Origin: an uncultured Verrucomicrobiota bacterium
Lineage (GTDB): Bacteria; Verrucomicrobiota; Verrucomicrobiia; Limisphaerales; UBA9464
Assembly (NCBI GenBank): GCA_903864375.1
Contig: CAIPFS010000319.1
Coordinates: 1 to 18,912 of the forward strand
DNA: 18,912 nucleotides
Direction of reading: 5' to 3'
Shown piece by piece: positions 1 to 7,069 of the stretch; the stretch's first letter is position 1; the number at the start of each line of letters is the position of its first letter. Made by a program: the position numbers and the translations under genes. Below the pieces are notes generated by a model. That model saw only the letters and a program-made list of their open reading frames with translations, had not been told where the DNA came from and made no database searches.

Positions 1-162
1 CAGTCCTTGGTCAGTCAGCATTTTGGCCAAAACAACCTCATAAACCGACTCCAGCAAAGCGGGTCCAGCCTCAACATGAAGCTTGTAGCCGCAATCGACG
101 ACAATGGCGGACAACGCTTTCACTTCCCTTCGTGGCTTCGTGCTTTTGTGTGAGGCCTTCAT
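1..162 (-). CDS. GxxxExxY family protein, N-terminal part (cut by window edge)
   Basis: The minus strand is open from an ATG at 162 to the window edge, giving the first 54 codons. Residues about 23-54 read DCGYKLHVEAGPALLESVYE followed by VVLAKMLTDQGL. This is the conserved N-terminal block of the GxxxExxY family (PDDEXK_3, a predicted nuclease-like fold), where a helix ending in H.xLGPGLLESVYE is diagnostic; here G-P-A-L-L-E-S-V-Y fits the G-x-x-x-E-x-x-Y signature. The family is about 125 residues long, so more than half lies outside the window. Its cellular role is not firmly established. The first 15 residues (MKASHKSTKPRREVK) are low-complexity and the true start could lie slightly further in. 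An AGAGG stretch sits very close upstream of the ATG. The gene follows the solute-binding protein gene on the same strand after 136 bases. Confidence 0.75.
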   Translation of the reverse strand, partial: MKASHKSTKPRREVKALSAIVVDCGYKLHVEAGPALLESVYEVVLAKMLTDQGL

Positions 163-298
163 GATACCTCTGCGCCGAACGGGCCGGTCAAGCCCGTGAA
201 GGAGCCTGCATCAATGAGGGCGGAGGCAGAGAGGACGAATTCAAATTCCAGTCGGTCCACGGCATCCAGCGTTCGCTTGTCTCCTCCCTAAACCTGGC
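163..298. other. Intergenic region with a short inverted repeat
   Basis: This 136-base gap separates two minus-strand genes. It contains the inverted repeat ACGGGC (179-184) / GCCCGT (192-197) around a 7-base loop. No T-run follows it on either strand, so I do not call it a terminator. I recognise no promoter here. Confidence 0.4.
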
Positions 299-1273
299 TC
301 ATGGATTGAGCCTGGCCGCTTCGGCGGCGACGGAGAAATCGACCCACTGTGCCATCTCGCCCAATTTCGCCTTCGGCTGGCCTGTTAGAAACGCCCCGGC
401 ATTGCGAAGCCAGGTCTCCGGTGTCGTCACTCCCATCTGTGGGCTCTCAGCGGTCAGGAGCGGCCCGATGGCCCGTAGTGACCTCGTTTGATATTCCAAT
501 CCGAGGGTCGGTTCGTGTTGTTGCACCACAAACTTTGCCGTGCCCGGAACGTCGGCCATGGCCGTGCGCCATCCATGGTTGCTCGCCGCGATGAAGCGAA
601 CCAGCGCCGCCCGGTGCTTGCGCAGGGTCGTCTCCGAGACAAAGTACACCTGCGAATAGGCCGCATAACCGTTGGCTCCGAAGGACAGAGCCACCATGTC
701 GTTCCCTTCCACTTGCAGCTGGATGAGTTCATCCACCAGGTAGCCCTGCTTCGCGTCGCATTTCCCGGTGAGCAGGGGAGCATTGCCGTAATCGGCATCG
801 GTCACCGTGAGCTGAGTGCGGTTCATTCCGGCACGTTGAAGGATGGCGTCGAGCGCCTCATGGCCGTCACCGTGGACGGCAACCGTCTTCCCGACGAGGT
901 CGTTCGGTGTGCGGATGCCGGCGGTCCGAAAACTGATCAGCCCAAGGGGTGTCTGCTGGAACATGGCGCCCAGCGCCACGATGTGCAGACCCGCTGCGCG
1001 ACCGGCAAGAAACAGACCGCTTTCAATCGAGCCGACCATGCCTTCGGTCATCGCCACCTTCGCTGATAGATTGGAGTAGTCTGACGATCCTTTTCCCAGC
1101 CGTTGAACGTCCACCTCCAGTCCTGCTGCCCGATAGAGTCCGTCTCGCTCCGCCACCAGCAATCCCGCGAATTGAACGTTCTTCACGTCGAGATCCATCT
1201 GGAAGGTGAGCTTCGTCGTTGGTCCGGCGAAGAGCGTTGCCGGGAGCAACGCCAGAAGGGCCGCGGCTGCCAT
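299..1273 (-). CDS. NMT1/THI5-like ABC-type solute-binding protein
   Basis: Predicted secreted or periplasmic binding protein of the NMT1/THI5/SsuA-like class (PF09084-type), whose members bind thiamine precursors, sulfonates, nitrate-like or aromatic compounds for ABC importers. From the ATG at 1273 the protein has 324 residues, normal for the family. It begins with a signal peptide (MAAAALLALLPATLFAG), then the typical opening block VQFAGLLVAERDGLY..AGLEV. A central segment (GSIESGLFLAGRAAGL, then MFQQTPLGLISF) matches the family's ligand-pocket region, and DLVGKTVAV follows. The frame is open upstream to about 1444, but those residues look non-coding and would precede the signal peptide. 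A TTG at about 15 codons upstream is an alternative start. No permease or ATPase gene is in the window, so the ligand cannot be deduced. No clear ribosome binding site is visible. Confidence 0.85.
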   Translation of the reverse strand: MAAAALLALLPATLFAGPTTKLTFQMDLDVKNVQFAGLLVAERDGLYRAAGLEVDVQRLGKGSSDYSNLSAKVAMTEGMVGSIESGLFLAGRAAGLHIVALGAMFQQTPLGLISFRTAGIRTPNDLVGKTVAVHGDGHEALDAILQRAGMNRTQLTVTDADYGNAPLLTGKCDAKQGYLVDELIQLQVEGNDMVALSFGANGYAAYSQVYFVSETTLRKHRAALVRFIAASNHGWRTAMADVPGTAKFVVQQHEPTLGLEYQTRSLRAIGPLLTAESPQMGVTTPETWLRNAGAFLTGQPKAKLGEMAQWVDFSVAAEAARLNP

Positions 1274-1529
1274 CGGCCGGTTCCAGACGAACCATGCGAG
1301 TGACAAAAGTTCAGGGCGTGCTTTCAAAATGAAATTGCCTGTCTTCTGGCCGAGACAGGTGTCGGACTTGTTGCTTCTCGGTCGCGTGTTTTGTCGCAAT
1401 AGGCTCTCTCGTCGCGCATCGCTCCGACCTGTTTTGGCTGGCACATCCAGTCAAAGCCATTTTGAGAAGACGCCCTGGGGCTGGGGGAACTCCTGCAGGG
1501 GTTCCCCCTCTTGGTGCCCATTAAATCCA
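1274..1529. other. Intergenic region between solute-binding and PEP-CTERM genes
   Basis: 256 bases lie between two minus-strand genes. The part next to the PEP-CTERM gene contains the 1483-1508 hairpin, listed separately. The part next to the solute-binding gene must hold its promoter, but I see no convincing -35/-10 pair. A small palindrome TTTCA-aaa-TGAAA lies at 1322-1334, about 50 bases upstream of the chosen start. Confidence 0.4.
1483..1508 (-). terminator. Strong hairpin after the PEP-CTERM gene, possible terminator
   Basis: GGGGGAAC (1483-1490) pairs perfectly with GTTCCCCC (1501-1508). The enclosed bases can add a T-G pair and two G-C pairs, giving about 11 pairs and a TGCA tetraloop. 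It lies 21 bases beyond the stop of the PEP-CTERM gene in the direction of transcription. No U-tract follows on the minus strand, so it may protect the mRNA 3' end or act with Rho rather than be a classic intrinsic terminator. Confidence 0.45.
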
Positions 1530-2288
1530 CTACTTCCTGTTTTTGAGGCCACTAAAGCTCAAGACCCCCAAAAGACCGATGGCGGCCAGTGCCCAGGATG
1601 AGGGTTCCGGAACGGCTGTCACCTGAGATGTCAGACGAACGTTGTCGAAGGCCACGGCATTACCGGCAGGAGGATTTCCGGCATTGGCCAGGACGATTGA
1701 AATGGACTGGCCTATAAAGGGTGAACTGGGCTCAATGGAGGCGGTGATGCTGGCTGTGATGTATGTTCCGGCGTTCAGGATGTTTGGATTGATCCCACCG
1801 GCCACGAGGGTGTTTCCGGCATAGAGGCTGATCGAATAGTCAACGTGAGGCAGGTAGGTGAACGAGGCGGTATCCACCTGCAGGGTGTAGGTAAGACCGG
1901 CCTGATACGTGGCGGTCAAGGTCTGGCTGAGGGACCCGTGGGCGCTCAGGTAGCCATTGGCCCAGGCCACGTTGTTGCCGTCGGTGGCGGTGGGGGAAAC
2001 CTTACCGGTCCCATTGAAGTTGATGGTGCCCGCGCCGCCCTTGACCTGCCATCCGGGGATTGGAGTGGTGGTCAAAAAAGCAGTCTCGTCATGCGGCTGG
2101 GACGGGTCGGTGGTGTAATGTCCACCGAGCAGATTGCCGGAGGAATCGAAAAAGGCCGGATTGTTTCCGGTCACCCCTTCAAAGCTGGGGTTGGCGATGG
2201 GAAGGGAGTCTCCGTGACAGAAAATCAACGTAGCAACCCATGCAGGGGGAAATGCGAGCAGGGAACGGATACCGGAGGTGAGTTTCAT
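1530..2288 (-). CDS. PEP-CTERM sorting-domain protein
   Basis: Exported protein of 252 residues predicted to be processed by an exosortase. The C-terminus (about residues 226-252) has the full tripartite sorting signal: the VPEPSSWA motif, a hydrophobic helix (LAAIGLLGVLSF) and a basic tail (LKNRK). The N-terminus from the ATG at 2288 resembles a signal peptide (MKLTSGIRSLLAFPPAW...). The middle resembles the beta-sandwich modules common in these proteins: an N-P-S-F-E opening (IANPSFEG), GSLSQTL, YTLQVD, and a closing FDNVRLT. This fits DUF642/HpiC1-like jelly-roll domains. No enzymatic residues are evident, so a matrix or surface carbohydrate-associated role is only inferred. The reading frame is open 40 codons further upstream, but that stretch lacks signal-peptide character. 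The gene is divergent from the ankyrin gene. No exosortase gene is present in the window. Confidence 0.88.
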   Translation of the reverse strand: MKLTSGIRSLLAFPPAWVATLIFCHGDSLPIANPSFEGVTGNNPAFFDSSGNLLGGHYTTDPSQPHDETAFLTTTPIPGWQVKGGAGTINFNGTGKVSPTATDGNNVAWANGYLSAHGSLSQTLTATYQAGLTYTLQVDTASFTYLPHVDYSISLYAGNTLVAGGINPNILNAGTYITASITASIEPSSPFIGQSISIVLANAGNPPAGNAVAFDNVRLTSQVTAVPEPSSWALAAIGLLGVLSFSGLKNRK

Positions 2289-2419
2289 GGTGTCAGGGTT
2301 TGGGGATGGAAAAAGGTGATTCGCTAATTGTTCCAATCTTTCATAGGCTCCGCTCATGTCAACCCCAAAGGGATTGGGGCTTGTCAATCGGAATCCGTTC
2401 GTTCCCACTCGGGGTCGTC
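2289..2419. promoter_or_regulatory. Divergent intergenic region, candidate promoters and operator-like palindrome
   Basis: These 131 bases must drive both the PEP-CTERM gene (minus) and the ankyrin gene (plus). A perfect TTGACA hexamer reads on the minus strand at 2362-2357, but no good -10 element stands 16-18 bases after it. Just beside it is the inverted repeat CCCCAA (2363-2368) / TTGGGG (2374-2379) with a 5-base loop, placed where an operator could overlap the -35 element. Function is inferred from position only. Confidence 0.35.
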
Positions 2420-3655
2420 ATGGCACTTCAGCAGGATAAGAGCAGCCCGCGGTCGGAATTGGCGGCAGCGGTGGAGGGCAACGATGTAGCGCGCCTGAGC
2501 GAGCTGCTCTCACGGCACCCGGAACTCCGTGGAGGGTTGAATGAGCCTCTTTTGAATTCGGGGTTTGGGACGACACCGCTGCTGCGTGCGGTGGAGCACC
2601 GCAACACGGAGATGATCGATGTGCTGCTTGGGGCCGGGGCGGACATCAACGCTCGAAGTCGTTGGTGGGCAGGGAGTTTTGGGGTGCTGGACCATGAGCA
2701 TGGGTTGACGGAGTTTTTGATCGCCCGTGGGGCCACCGTGGATATTCACGCCGCCGCGCGCATGGGACGGATGGATCAATTGCAGGAATTGGTTTCCACC
2801 CGACCTGGGTTGGTCCATGCCCTTGGCGGGGACGGCCAGACGCCGTTGCATTTTGCCACCACGGTGCCGATTGCGGAATTTCTGCTGGACCATGGAGCCC
2901 GAATTGATGCCCGGGACGTCGATCATGAATCGACCCCGGCCCAGTACATGGTTCGGGATCGTCCGGAGGTGGCCCGGTATCTCGTTTCTCGAGGTTGCAG
3001 TACCGACCTGCTGCTGCTAGCCGCATTGGGGAATCTTGAAGGTGTCCGCCGGTGGGTCGATGCCGAGCCTGGCCTTCTTCGCATGCGGGTGTCCGACCGG
3101 TATTTCCCAAGAAAGAATCCTCACAGCGGCGGCTGCATTTACATCTGGACCCTGGGACAGAACAAATCGGCCCACGCGGTCGCCCGGGAGTTTGGTCATG
3201 AGCAGGTGTTTCAATTGCTGATGGATCGGAGTCCGGCAGCGTTGCAATTGGCCCGGGCTGGCGAGGTCGGGGACGAAGCGATCGTGAAGAGGTTGCTCGC
3301 AACCCATCCCGGGTTGGCAAAGGAACTCACAGAGGAGGACGGTGCCGCGTTGGTCTATGCAGCGCAAAAAGCCGATTTCAGGGCAGTGCAGGTCATGTTG
3401 GAGGCGGGTTGGCCGGTCAACGTGCGGGGGCAGCACGGGGGCACGGCATTGCACTGGGCCGCATGGCACGGGAATGCGGATCTAGTGGAGTTGTTGCTCG
3501 CCTTCAAGGCCTCCACCACATTAAAGGACGTTCAATTTGAGGGGACACCGTTGGGGTGGGCGCGCCATGGGGTCGAGAATTCCTGGCTACGCCAGACGGG
3601 GGATTACCCGAGAGTTCTGCGGGCGCTTGAAGCCGTCGAAACGGAAATGTCGTAG
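2420..3655 (+). CDS. Ankyrin-repeat protein
   Basis: Protein of 411 residues built from ankyrin repeats, which mediate protein-protein contacts. Recognisable repeats lie at about residues 51-77 (TTPLLRAVEHRNTEMIDVLL then GAGADIN), 139-163 (GQTPLHFAT...AEFLLDHGARID) and 341-371 (GTALHWAAWHGNADLVELLL). Degenerate helical repeats of the type AARMGRMDQLQELVSTRPG and LLAALGNLEGVRRWVDAEPG lie between them. It has no signal peptide or membrane segment, so it is predicted to be cytoplasmic. The ATG at 2420 (MALQQDKSS) is chosen because the N-terminal helix (ELAAAVEGNDVARLSELL) follows directly and the 40 upstream in-frame codons look non-coding. No strong ribosome binding site is present. It is divergent from the PEP-CTERM gene and convergent with GH16. 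No enzymatic domain is visible and its partner is unknown. Confidence 0.88.
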   Translation: MALQQDKSSPRSELAAAVEGNDVARLSELLSRHPELRGGLNEPLLNSGFGTTPLLRAVEHRNTEMIDVLLGAGADINARSRWWAGSFGVLDHEHGLTEFLIARGATVDIHAAARMGRMDQLQELVSTRPGLVHALGGDGQTPLHFATTVPIAEFLLDHGARIDARDVDHESTPAQYMVRDRPEVARYLVSRGCSTDLLLLAALGNLEGVRRWVDAEPGLLRMRVSDRYFPRKNPHSGGCIYIWTLGQNKSAHAVAREFGHEQVFQLLMDRSPAALQLARAGEVGDEAIVKRLLATHPGLAKELTEEDGAALVYAAQKADFRAVQVMLEAGWPVNVRGQHGGTALHWAAWHGNADLVELLLAFKASTTLKDVQFEGTPLGWARHGVENSWLRQTGDYPRVLRALEAVETEMS

Positions 3656-3803
3656 TTCCCCATTCGCTGGCTCATTTTTCCGGAACCCGTTGTTGGCAGA
3701 TCCGGCGGGTTGGCGGTTCGATGATCCGGCGACGTTTTCGGTCACTACGCCGAAAGCAAAGCGGTGGGACGCCGCTTCCACGCTTGCGGAGCAAGACGAC
3801 CGT
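3656..3803. repeat. Convergent intergenic region with two palindromes
   Basis: The gap lies between the 3' ends of the ankyrin (plus) and GH16 (minus) genes. It contains AAGCGG (3759-3764) / CCGCTT (3772-3777) with a 7-base loop, and immediately after it CTTGC (3783-3787) / GCAAG (3791-3795) with a 3-base loop. Neither is followed by a T-run. Two adjacent short palindromes between convergent genes suggest a bidirectional end-of-transcript structure or a copy of a dispersed intergenic palindromic element. Only a genome-wide search could tell. Confidence 0.4.
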
Positions 3804-4856
3804 CTAATTTCCCCATTCGAGGCGGTAAAATCCGGGGAGGATCTCCGCAAAAAAATTGCCGGCGGTTCGTTGGCCATCGGTGGGTTGTATCGACCACGGC
3901 CCGAGGGGGCGGCGTGCGGTTTTCAGCAGGGCCTGAGGAAAGAGGTCCGGCCACTCCAGAACGACATGATTTGCCGCCTGCCAGACGTGCAGGACCGGAG
4001 CGGGAGCCACGGTCGATGCGTACACCCGCACGTAGTCGACCAGCATCCGCTGCGGAAAGACGGTGGATGCATCCGGACTCCCGGGCCAGTTGCCGCCCAC
4101 CGCCACGTTGAGGATGATGAATTCCGGTCCACTGAAGACCCATGCCGTTCCAGGCGGCAATGATGCCGGTGTCAGCGTGAAGTAGGGTTGGTTGTCGACC
4201 AGGAAGCGCATCTGGCCCGGCAACCATTCCATGGCGAACACATGGAAATCATCGGAAAATGGACTTCCGTTGGGTGACAGATAGGAACGACGGATTCCGT
4301 TCCCACCTGAATATCCCGGGCCGTGAACGGTGGCGTGAACCTGGGTCGGCTCCCGACCGATGTTTTCCATGATGTCCACCTCTCCACAAGCGGGCCATCC
4401 GACATTCCCAATATTGGCACCCAACAACCAGAACGCCGGCCAGATGCCCTGGCCGTGCGGCAGGCGAATGCGGGATTCGATTCGCCCGTAGGTCGTCGTG
4501 AATTTTCCCTGGGTATTGAGCCGCGCCGAAGTGAAATGGCGGGCCACATGGTCTGCACCCTGGTATTCCTCCTTCCGCGCCTCAACGACCAGTATTCCCT
4601 TTTCAATCCGGGCATTGTTGGTGCGCGAAGTATAGGACTCCAACTCCTGATTCCCCCATCCGCCGCCCCCGGTGTCATATCCCCACCGCGAAGGATTGGG
4701 ACGCGAACCGTCCGGTTGGTCAAATTCATCGGACCAGATGAGTCGCCAGGCGGGCAGGGTTCCCTGGTCCGATTGCCCGACGACGACGCCGCAAAATGTC
4801 AGGCACGCCGCGGACACCACCGCCTGACACCATGAGAGGATCGAAGCCCGGTTCAC
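3804..4856 (-). CDS. Secreted glycoside hydrolase family 16 (beta-glucanase, laminarinase-like)
   Basis: Predicted to cut internal beta-1,3 or beta-1,3/1,4 glucan (or related) linkages outside the cytoplasm with retention of configuration. The GH16 domain spans about residues 37-281 of the 350-residue product. It opens with WRLIWSDEFDQPDG, contains GWGNQELESYT and the RLPHGQGIWPAFWLLG block, and carries the catalytic motif GEVDIMENIG (nucleophile E159, D161, acid/base E164), then closes with MLVDYVRVYAS. A C-terminal module of about 68 residues follows (LEWPDLFPQALLKTARR ... FYRLEWGN), resembling the short Ig/FnIII-like tails on many secreted Verrucomicrobiota enzymes. The start is uncertain. 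The frame is open to 5117, but a GTG at 4856 gives a clean signal peptide (MNRASILSWCQAVV...). No ribosome binding site decides it. The gene is divergent from the esterase gene. Exact substrate is not predictable from sequence alone. Confidence 0.9.
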   Translation of the reverse strand: MNRASILSWCQAVVSAACLTFCGVVVGQSDQGTLPAWRLIWSDEFDQPDGSRPNPSRWGYDTGGGGWGNQELESYTSRTNNARIEKGILVVEARKEEYQGADHVARHFTSARLNTQGKFTTTYGRIESRIRLPHGQGIWPAFWLLGANIGNVGWPACGEVDIMENIGREPTQVHATVHGPGYSGGNGIRRSYLSPNGSPFSDDFHVFAMEWLPGQMRFLVDNQPYFTLTPASLPPGTAWVFSGPEFIILNVAVGGNWPGSPDASTVFPQRMLVDYVRVYASTVAPAPVLHVWQAANHVVLEWPDLFPQALLKTARRPLGPWSIQPTDGQRTAGNFFAEILPGFYRLEWGN

Positions 4857-5142
4857 AGAATCAAGAGAGCAGAATCCAGGCGGGTGACAATCCAGCTTTC
4901 TTGCGGTTGTTCTATCCGCTCCGGAGGGTGTGTTCCGGTTGGCCTGGAGTTTGTGGAAGATTTGTACTGACTGTGAGGCAGTTGCAGACGGCGAGCCCGT
5001 TGCCGTCAGGAGGCCGGAAGGCTCCGCTCGTCCGGCCGATCCGACGCAGGTTCCTCTTTCAGGCCGGTGGAGCTTGTGGGTATTTTGACTCGGGGCAATG
5101 AACGGCTGGAGAGGCATGGCCCCACCCCCAAAAAATCATCCG
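4857..5142. promoter_or_regulatory. Divergent intergenic region between GH16 and esterase
   Basis: This region of up to 286 bases should contain promoters for both divergent genes. A perfect inverted repeat GGCCGGA (5012-5018) / TCCGGCC (5031-5037) around a 12-base loop is the only clear structure. It could be a transcript hairpin in the esterase leader or a regulator site. I see no convincing sigma-70 hexamer pair. Alternative esterase starts at 5098 and 5116 fall inside this region. Confidence 0.35.
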
Positions 5143-6885
5143 ATGATCCTTTTTCGAAAAAATGCGGTTTCAGTTCCCTCCATTTCAGGGATACCGGTCT
5201 GGCCTGCCCTGTGGGCAGTGGTGATCGCGCTCCCGGTGATCCTGTCGTCGGTCGTTGCCCAGGCAGAGACCCCTTCGGGTGGCGGAAAGATTCGGGTGGA
5301 GTTTTCGCTTCCGGTGAAGTTCCCCGGGAAAACCGTGACCGGACGGATTTTTCTCGCGGTGGCGTCAACCAATGAAGCCGAGCCCCGCTTTCATTCCCGG
5401 AGTTTGTTCGGTGTGGATGTTCGACAGGCCGGGGCGGGGGAACAGGTGGTGATGGAGGGGACGGTACCGGGGGATCCTGAGGCAACCCTGAACGATCTGG
5501 CACCGGGCGATTATCATGTTCAGGCCCTCCTCAACGTTTATACCGAGTTTCGGCGGTCGGATGGACATAGCATTTGGGCACACATGGACCAGTGGGACGG
5601 CCAGGACATCCAGCGGTCCCCGGGCAATTACTTCAGCCAGTCCCAGACACTTCATGTGGCTGAGGGCAAACCGACAACCCTTCAAGTCAGCCTCGACAAC
5701 TGCATTCCGGTCCGTGCGTTGCCCGCCGACACGGAATGGGTGAAGCGGGTGAAGATGGAGAGTCCGCGGTTGACCCGATTCTGGGGACATCCGATGGACC
5801 TGGGTGCGACCGTCCTTTTGCCGAAGGGCTATGCCGAACACCCGGAGCAGCGGTATCCCGTCGTGTATCTCCAGGGGCATTTTGATCGAGGTTCCCCCTT
5901 TGGCTTTAACGAAAAGCCGGAACCGGACGCAAAAAAGAGCTGGGCCCGGCAGTGCGAAGAGGCGGCGGCAAAACATCTTCCTCGTCCGCCGTTCCCACCG
6001 GGAACTGAGCTTCCCGGGTCCCTCTCCAACAAGGAGACGGGGCATGAGTTCTATGAAGCCTGGAATTCGGATGATTTCCCGCGGGTGATCGTGGTCACCT
6101 TTCAGCATCCGACGCCCTATTTTGATGACTCCTATGGTGTCAACTCCCCCAACTGCGGGCCCTACGGCGATGCCATCCACGCGGAATTGATTCCCCTGGT
6201 GGAGGAGCGGTATCGGACGATTCGGGAGCCGTACGCCCGCGTCCTGGTCGGGACATCGACGGGCGGATGGGGGGCGCTGGCGATGTTGTTGTATCACCCG
6301 GACTTTTATGGCGGTGCCTGGGGTTTTTCGCCGGATCCGGTGGATTTCCGCCTCTATTACGGGGGGGTTAATCTTTACGAGGACGACAATGCCTTTGTGG
6401 CAAAACCGGGACCGGAGTTCGAAGGCGGCGGGGAAAGCAATCGGGACGGGAGCCGACGTTGCGCCATCCTGGGGACCCAGGATGGGAAGTTCGAGTGGTG
6501 GAAACACACTCCGGTCGGTCCCGACGGGTATCCGCTTCCGGTCTGGGATCTGGCGACAGGCAGGATTGATCGAGCGGTGGTGGAATCGATGCGAGCCAAC
6601 AACTTTGACCTCCGGGAATTCCTCGCCCGCAACTGGTCCCGGATGGGGCCAAAACTCAAGGGGAAGTTGCATCTGACGGCGGCGGAGAAGGATGGCTTCT
6701 ACTCAAACCTGGCGGTCCATCTGTTTGAGGAATTCATGCGCGGCACCCGGAATCCCCATATCGATGCCGATTTTCAATATGGCCCTCCGGGTTCCCACCA
6801 CGGATGGCAACCGATCTCCAACGCGGCCTTGATTCGAAGGATGGTGCAGGAAATGGAGGCTCAGAAGCGCGATTATCCGCAGTGA
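5143..6885 (+). CDS. Secreted alpha/beta-hydrolase, esterase D-like
   Basis: Predicted exported serine hydrolase of the esterase (PF00756-type) family, probably acting on ester-linked groups. With the ATG at 5143 the product has 580 residues. It has a signal peptide with hydrophobic core ALWAVVIALPVILSSVV and cleavage near AQA, an N-terminal beta-rich domain (about 45-190), then the hydrolase fold. The fold contains YPVVYLQGHFD, the nucleophile elbow GTSTGG with serine at about 372, and a C-terminal SHHGWQ with the likely catalytic histidine at about 552-553. An acidic residue in AEKDGFY (about 517) could complete the triad. It is much longer than plain esterase D (about 280) because of the N-terminal domain and inserted segments. 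Earlier in-frame ATGs at 5098 and 5116 are possible; 5143 was chosen for the tidier signal peptide. Its divergent neighbour is a GH16 enzyme, consistent with a shared polysaccharide-related role, which is inference. Confidence 0.88.
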   Translation: MILFRKNAVSVPSISGIPVWPALWAVVIALPVILSSVVAQAETPSGGGKIRVEFSLPVKFPGKTVTGRIFLAVASTNEAEPRFHSRSLFGVDVRQAGAGEQVVMEGTVPGDPEATLNDLAPGDYHVQALLNVYTEFRRSDGHSIWAHMDQWDGQDIQRSPGNYFSQSQTLHVAEGKPTTLQVSLDNCIPVRALPADTEWVKRVKMESPRLTRFWGHPMDLGATVLLPKGYAEHPEQRYPVVYLQGHFDRGSPFGFNEKPEPDAKKSWARQCEEAAAKHLPRPPFPPGTELPGSLSNKETGHEFYEAWNSDDFPRVIVVTFQHPTPYFDDSYGVNSPNCGPYGDAIHAELIPLVEERYRTIREPYARVLVGTSTGGWGALAMLLYHPDFYGGAWGFSPDPVDFRLYYGGVNLYEDDNAFVAKPGPEFEGGGESNRDGSRRCAILGTQDGKFEWWKHTPVGPDGYPLPVWDLATGRIDRAVVESMRANNFDLREFLARNWSRMGPKLKGKLHLTAAEKDGFYSNLAVHLFEEFMRGTRNPHIDADFQYGPPGSHHGWQPISNAALIRRMVQEMEAQKRDYPQ

Positions 6886-6890
6886 AGCAG

Positions 6891-6914
6891 CCGCTCGCCC
6901 CAGCAGGGGAGCGG
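6891..6914. repeat. Imperfect hairpin between convergent genes
   Basis: CCGCT-CG-CCCC (6891-6901) pairs with GGGGAGCGG (6906-6914) apart from a two-base bulge, around the loop AGCA. It starts 5 bases after the esterase stop codon, where an end-of-transcript hairpin is expected. No T-run follows, so terminator function is uncertain. The rest of 6886-7069, up to the convergent pseudopilin gene, shows nothing I recognise. Confidence 0.35.
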
Positions 6915-7069
6915 TAATGGGACGCATTTCCGCCCACGGCAGTCCGGAAGGTCCTCGTTGACCGGCGGAAGGCCGCGCGGGACCCAGACCGGGAGCAAGG
7001 CGCGGTTTGTTTTCGAATCCACCGATGGCCTTGGACCCGCCTGAAGAAGGCTCCGATCCAACGATTGGA

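Noticed and set aside
2340..2380. Possible sigma-54 (PrsR-type) promoter before the PEP-CTERM gene, based on a GG-N10-GC match overlapping TTGACA
   Set aside because: Only the two dinucleotides fit; the flanking -24/-12 consensus bases do not, so a chance match is likely.
4857..5117. N-terminal extension of the GH16 protein to 5117
   Set aside because: The extra 87 residues are Pro/Ser/Arg-rich without a domain, would bury the signal peptide, and would cover the divergent promoter region.
5365..6672. Open frame of 435 codons on the minus strand opposite the esterase gene
   Set aside because: It is the antisense shadow of a gene with clear hydrolase motifs and a signal peptide; its translation has no recognisable domain and is rich in Arg/His/Pro as expected for a shadow.
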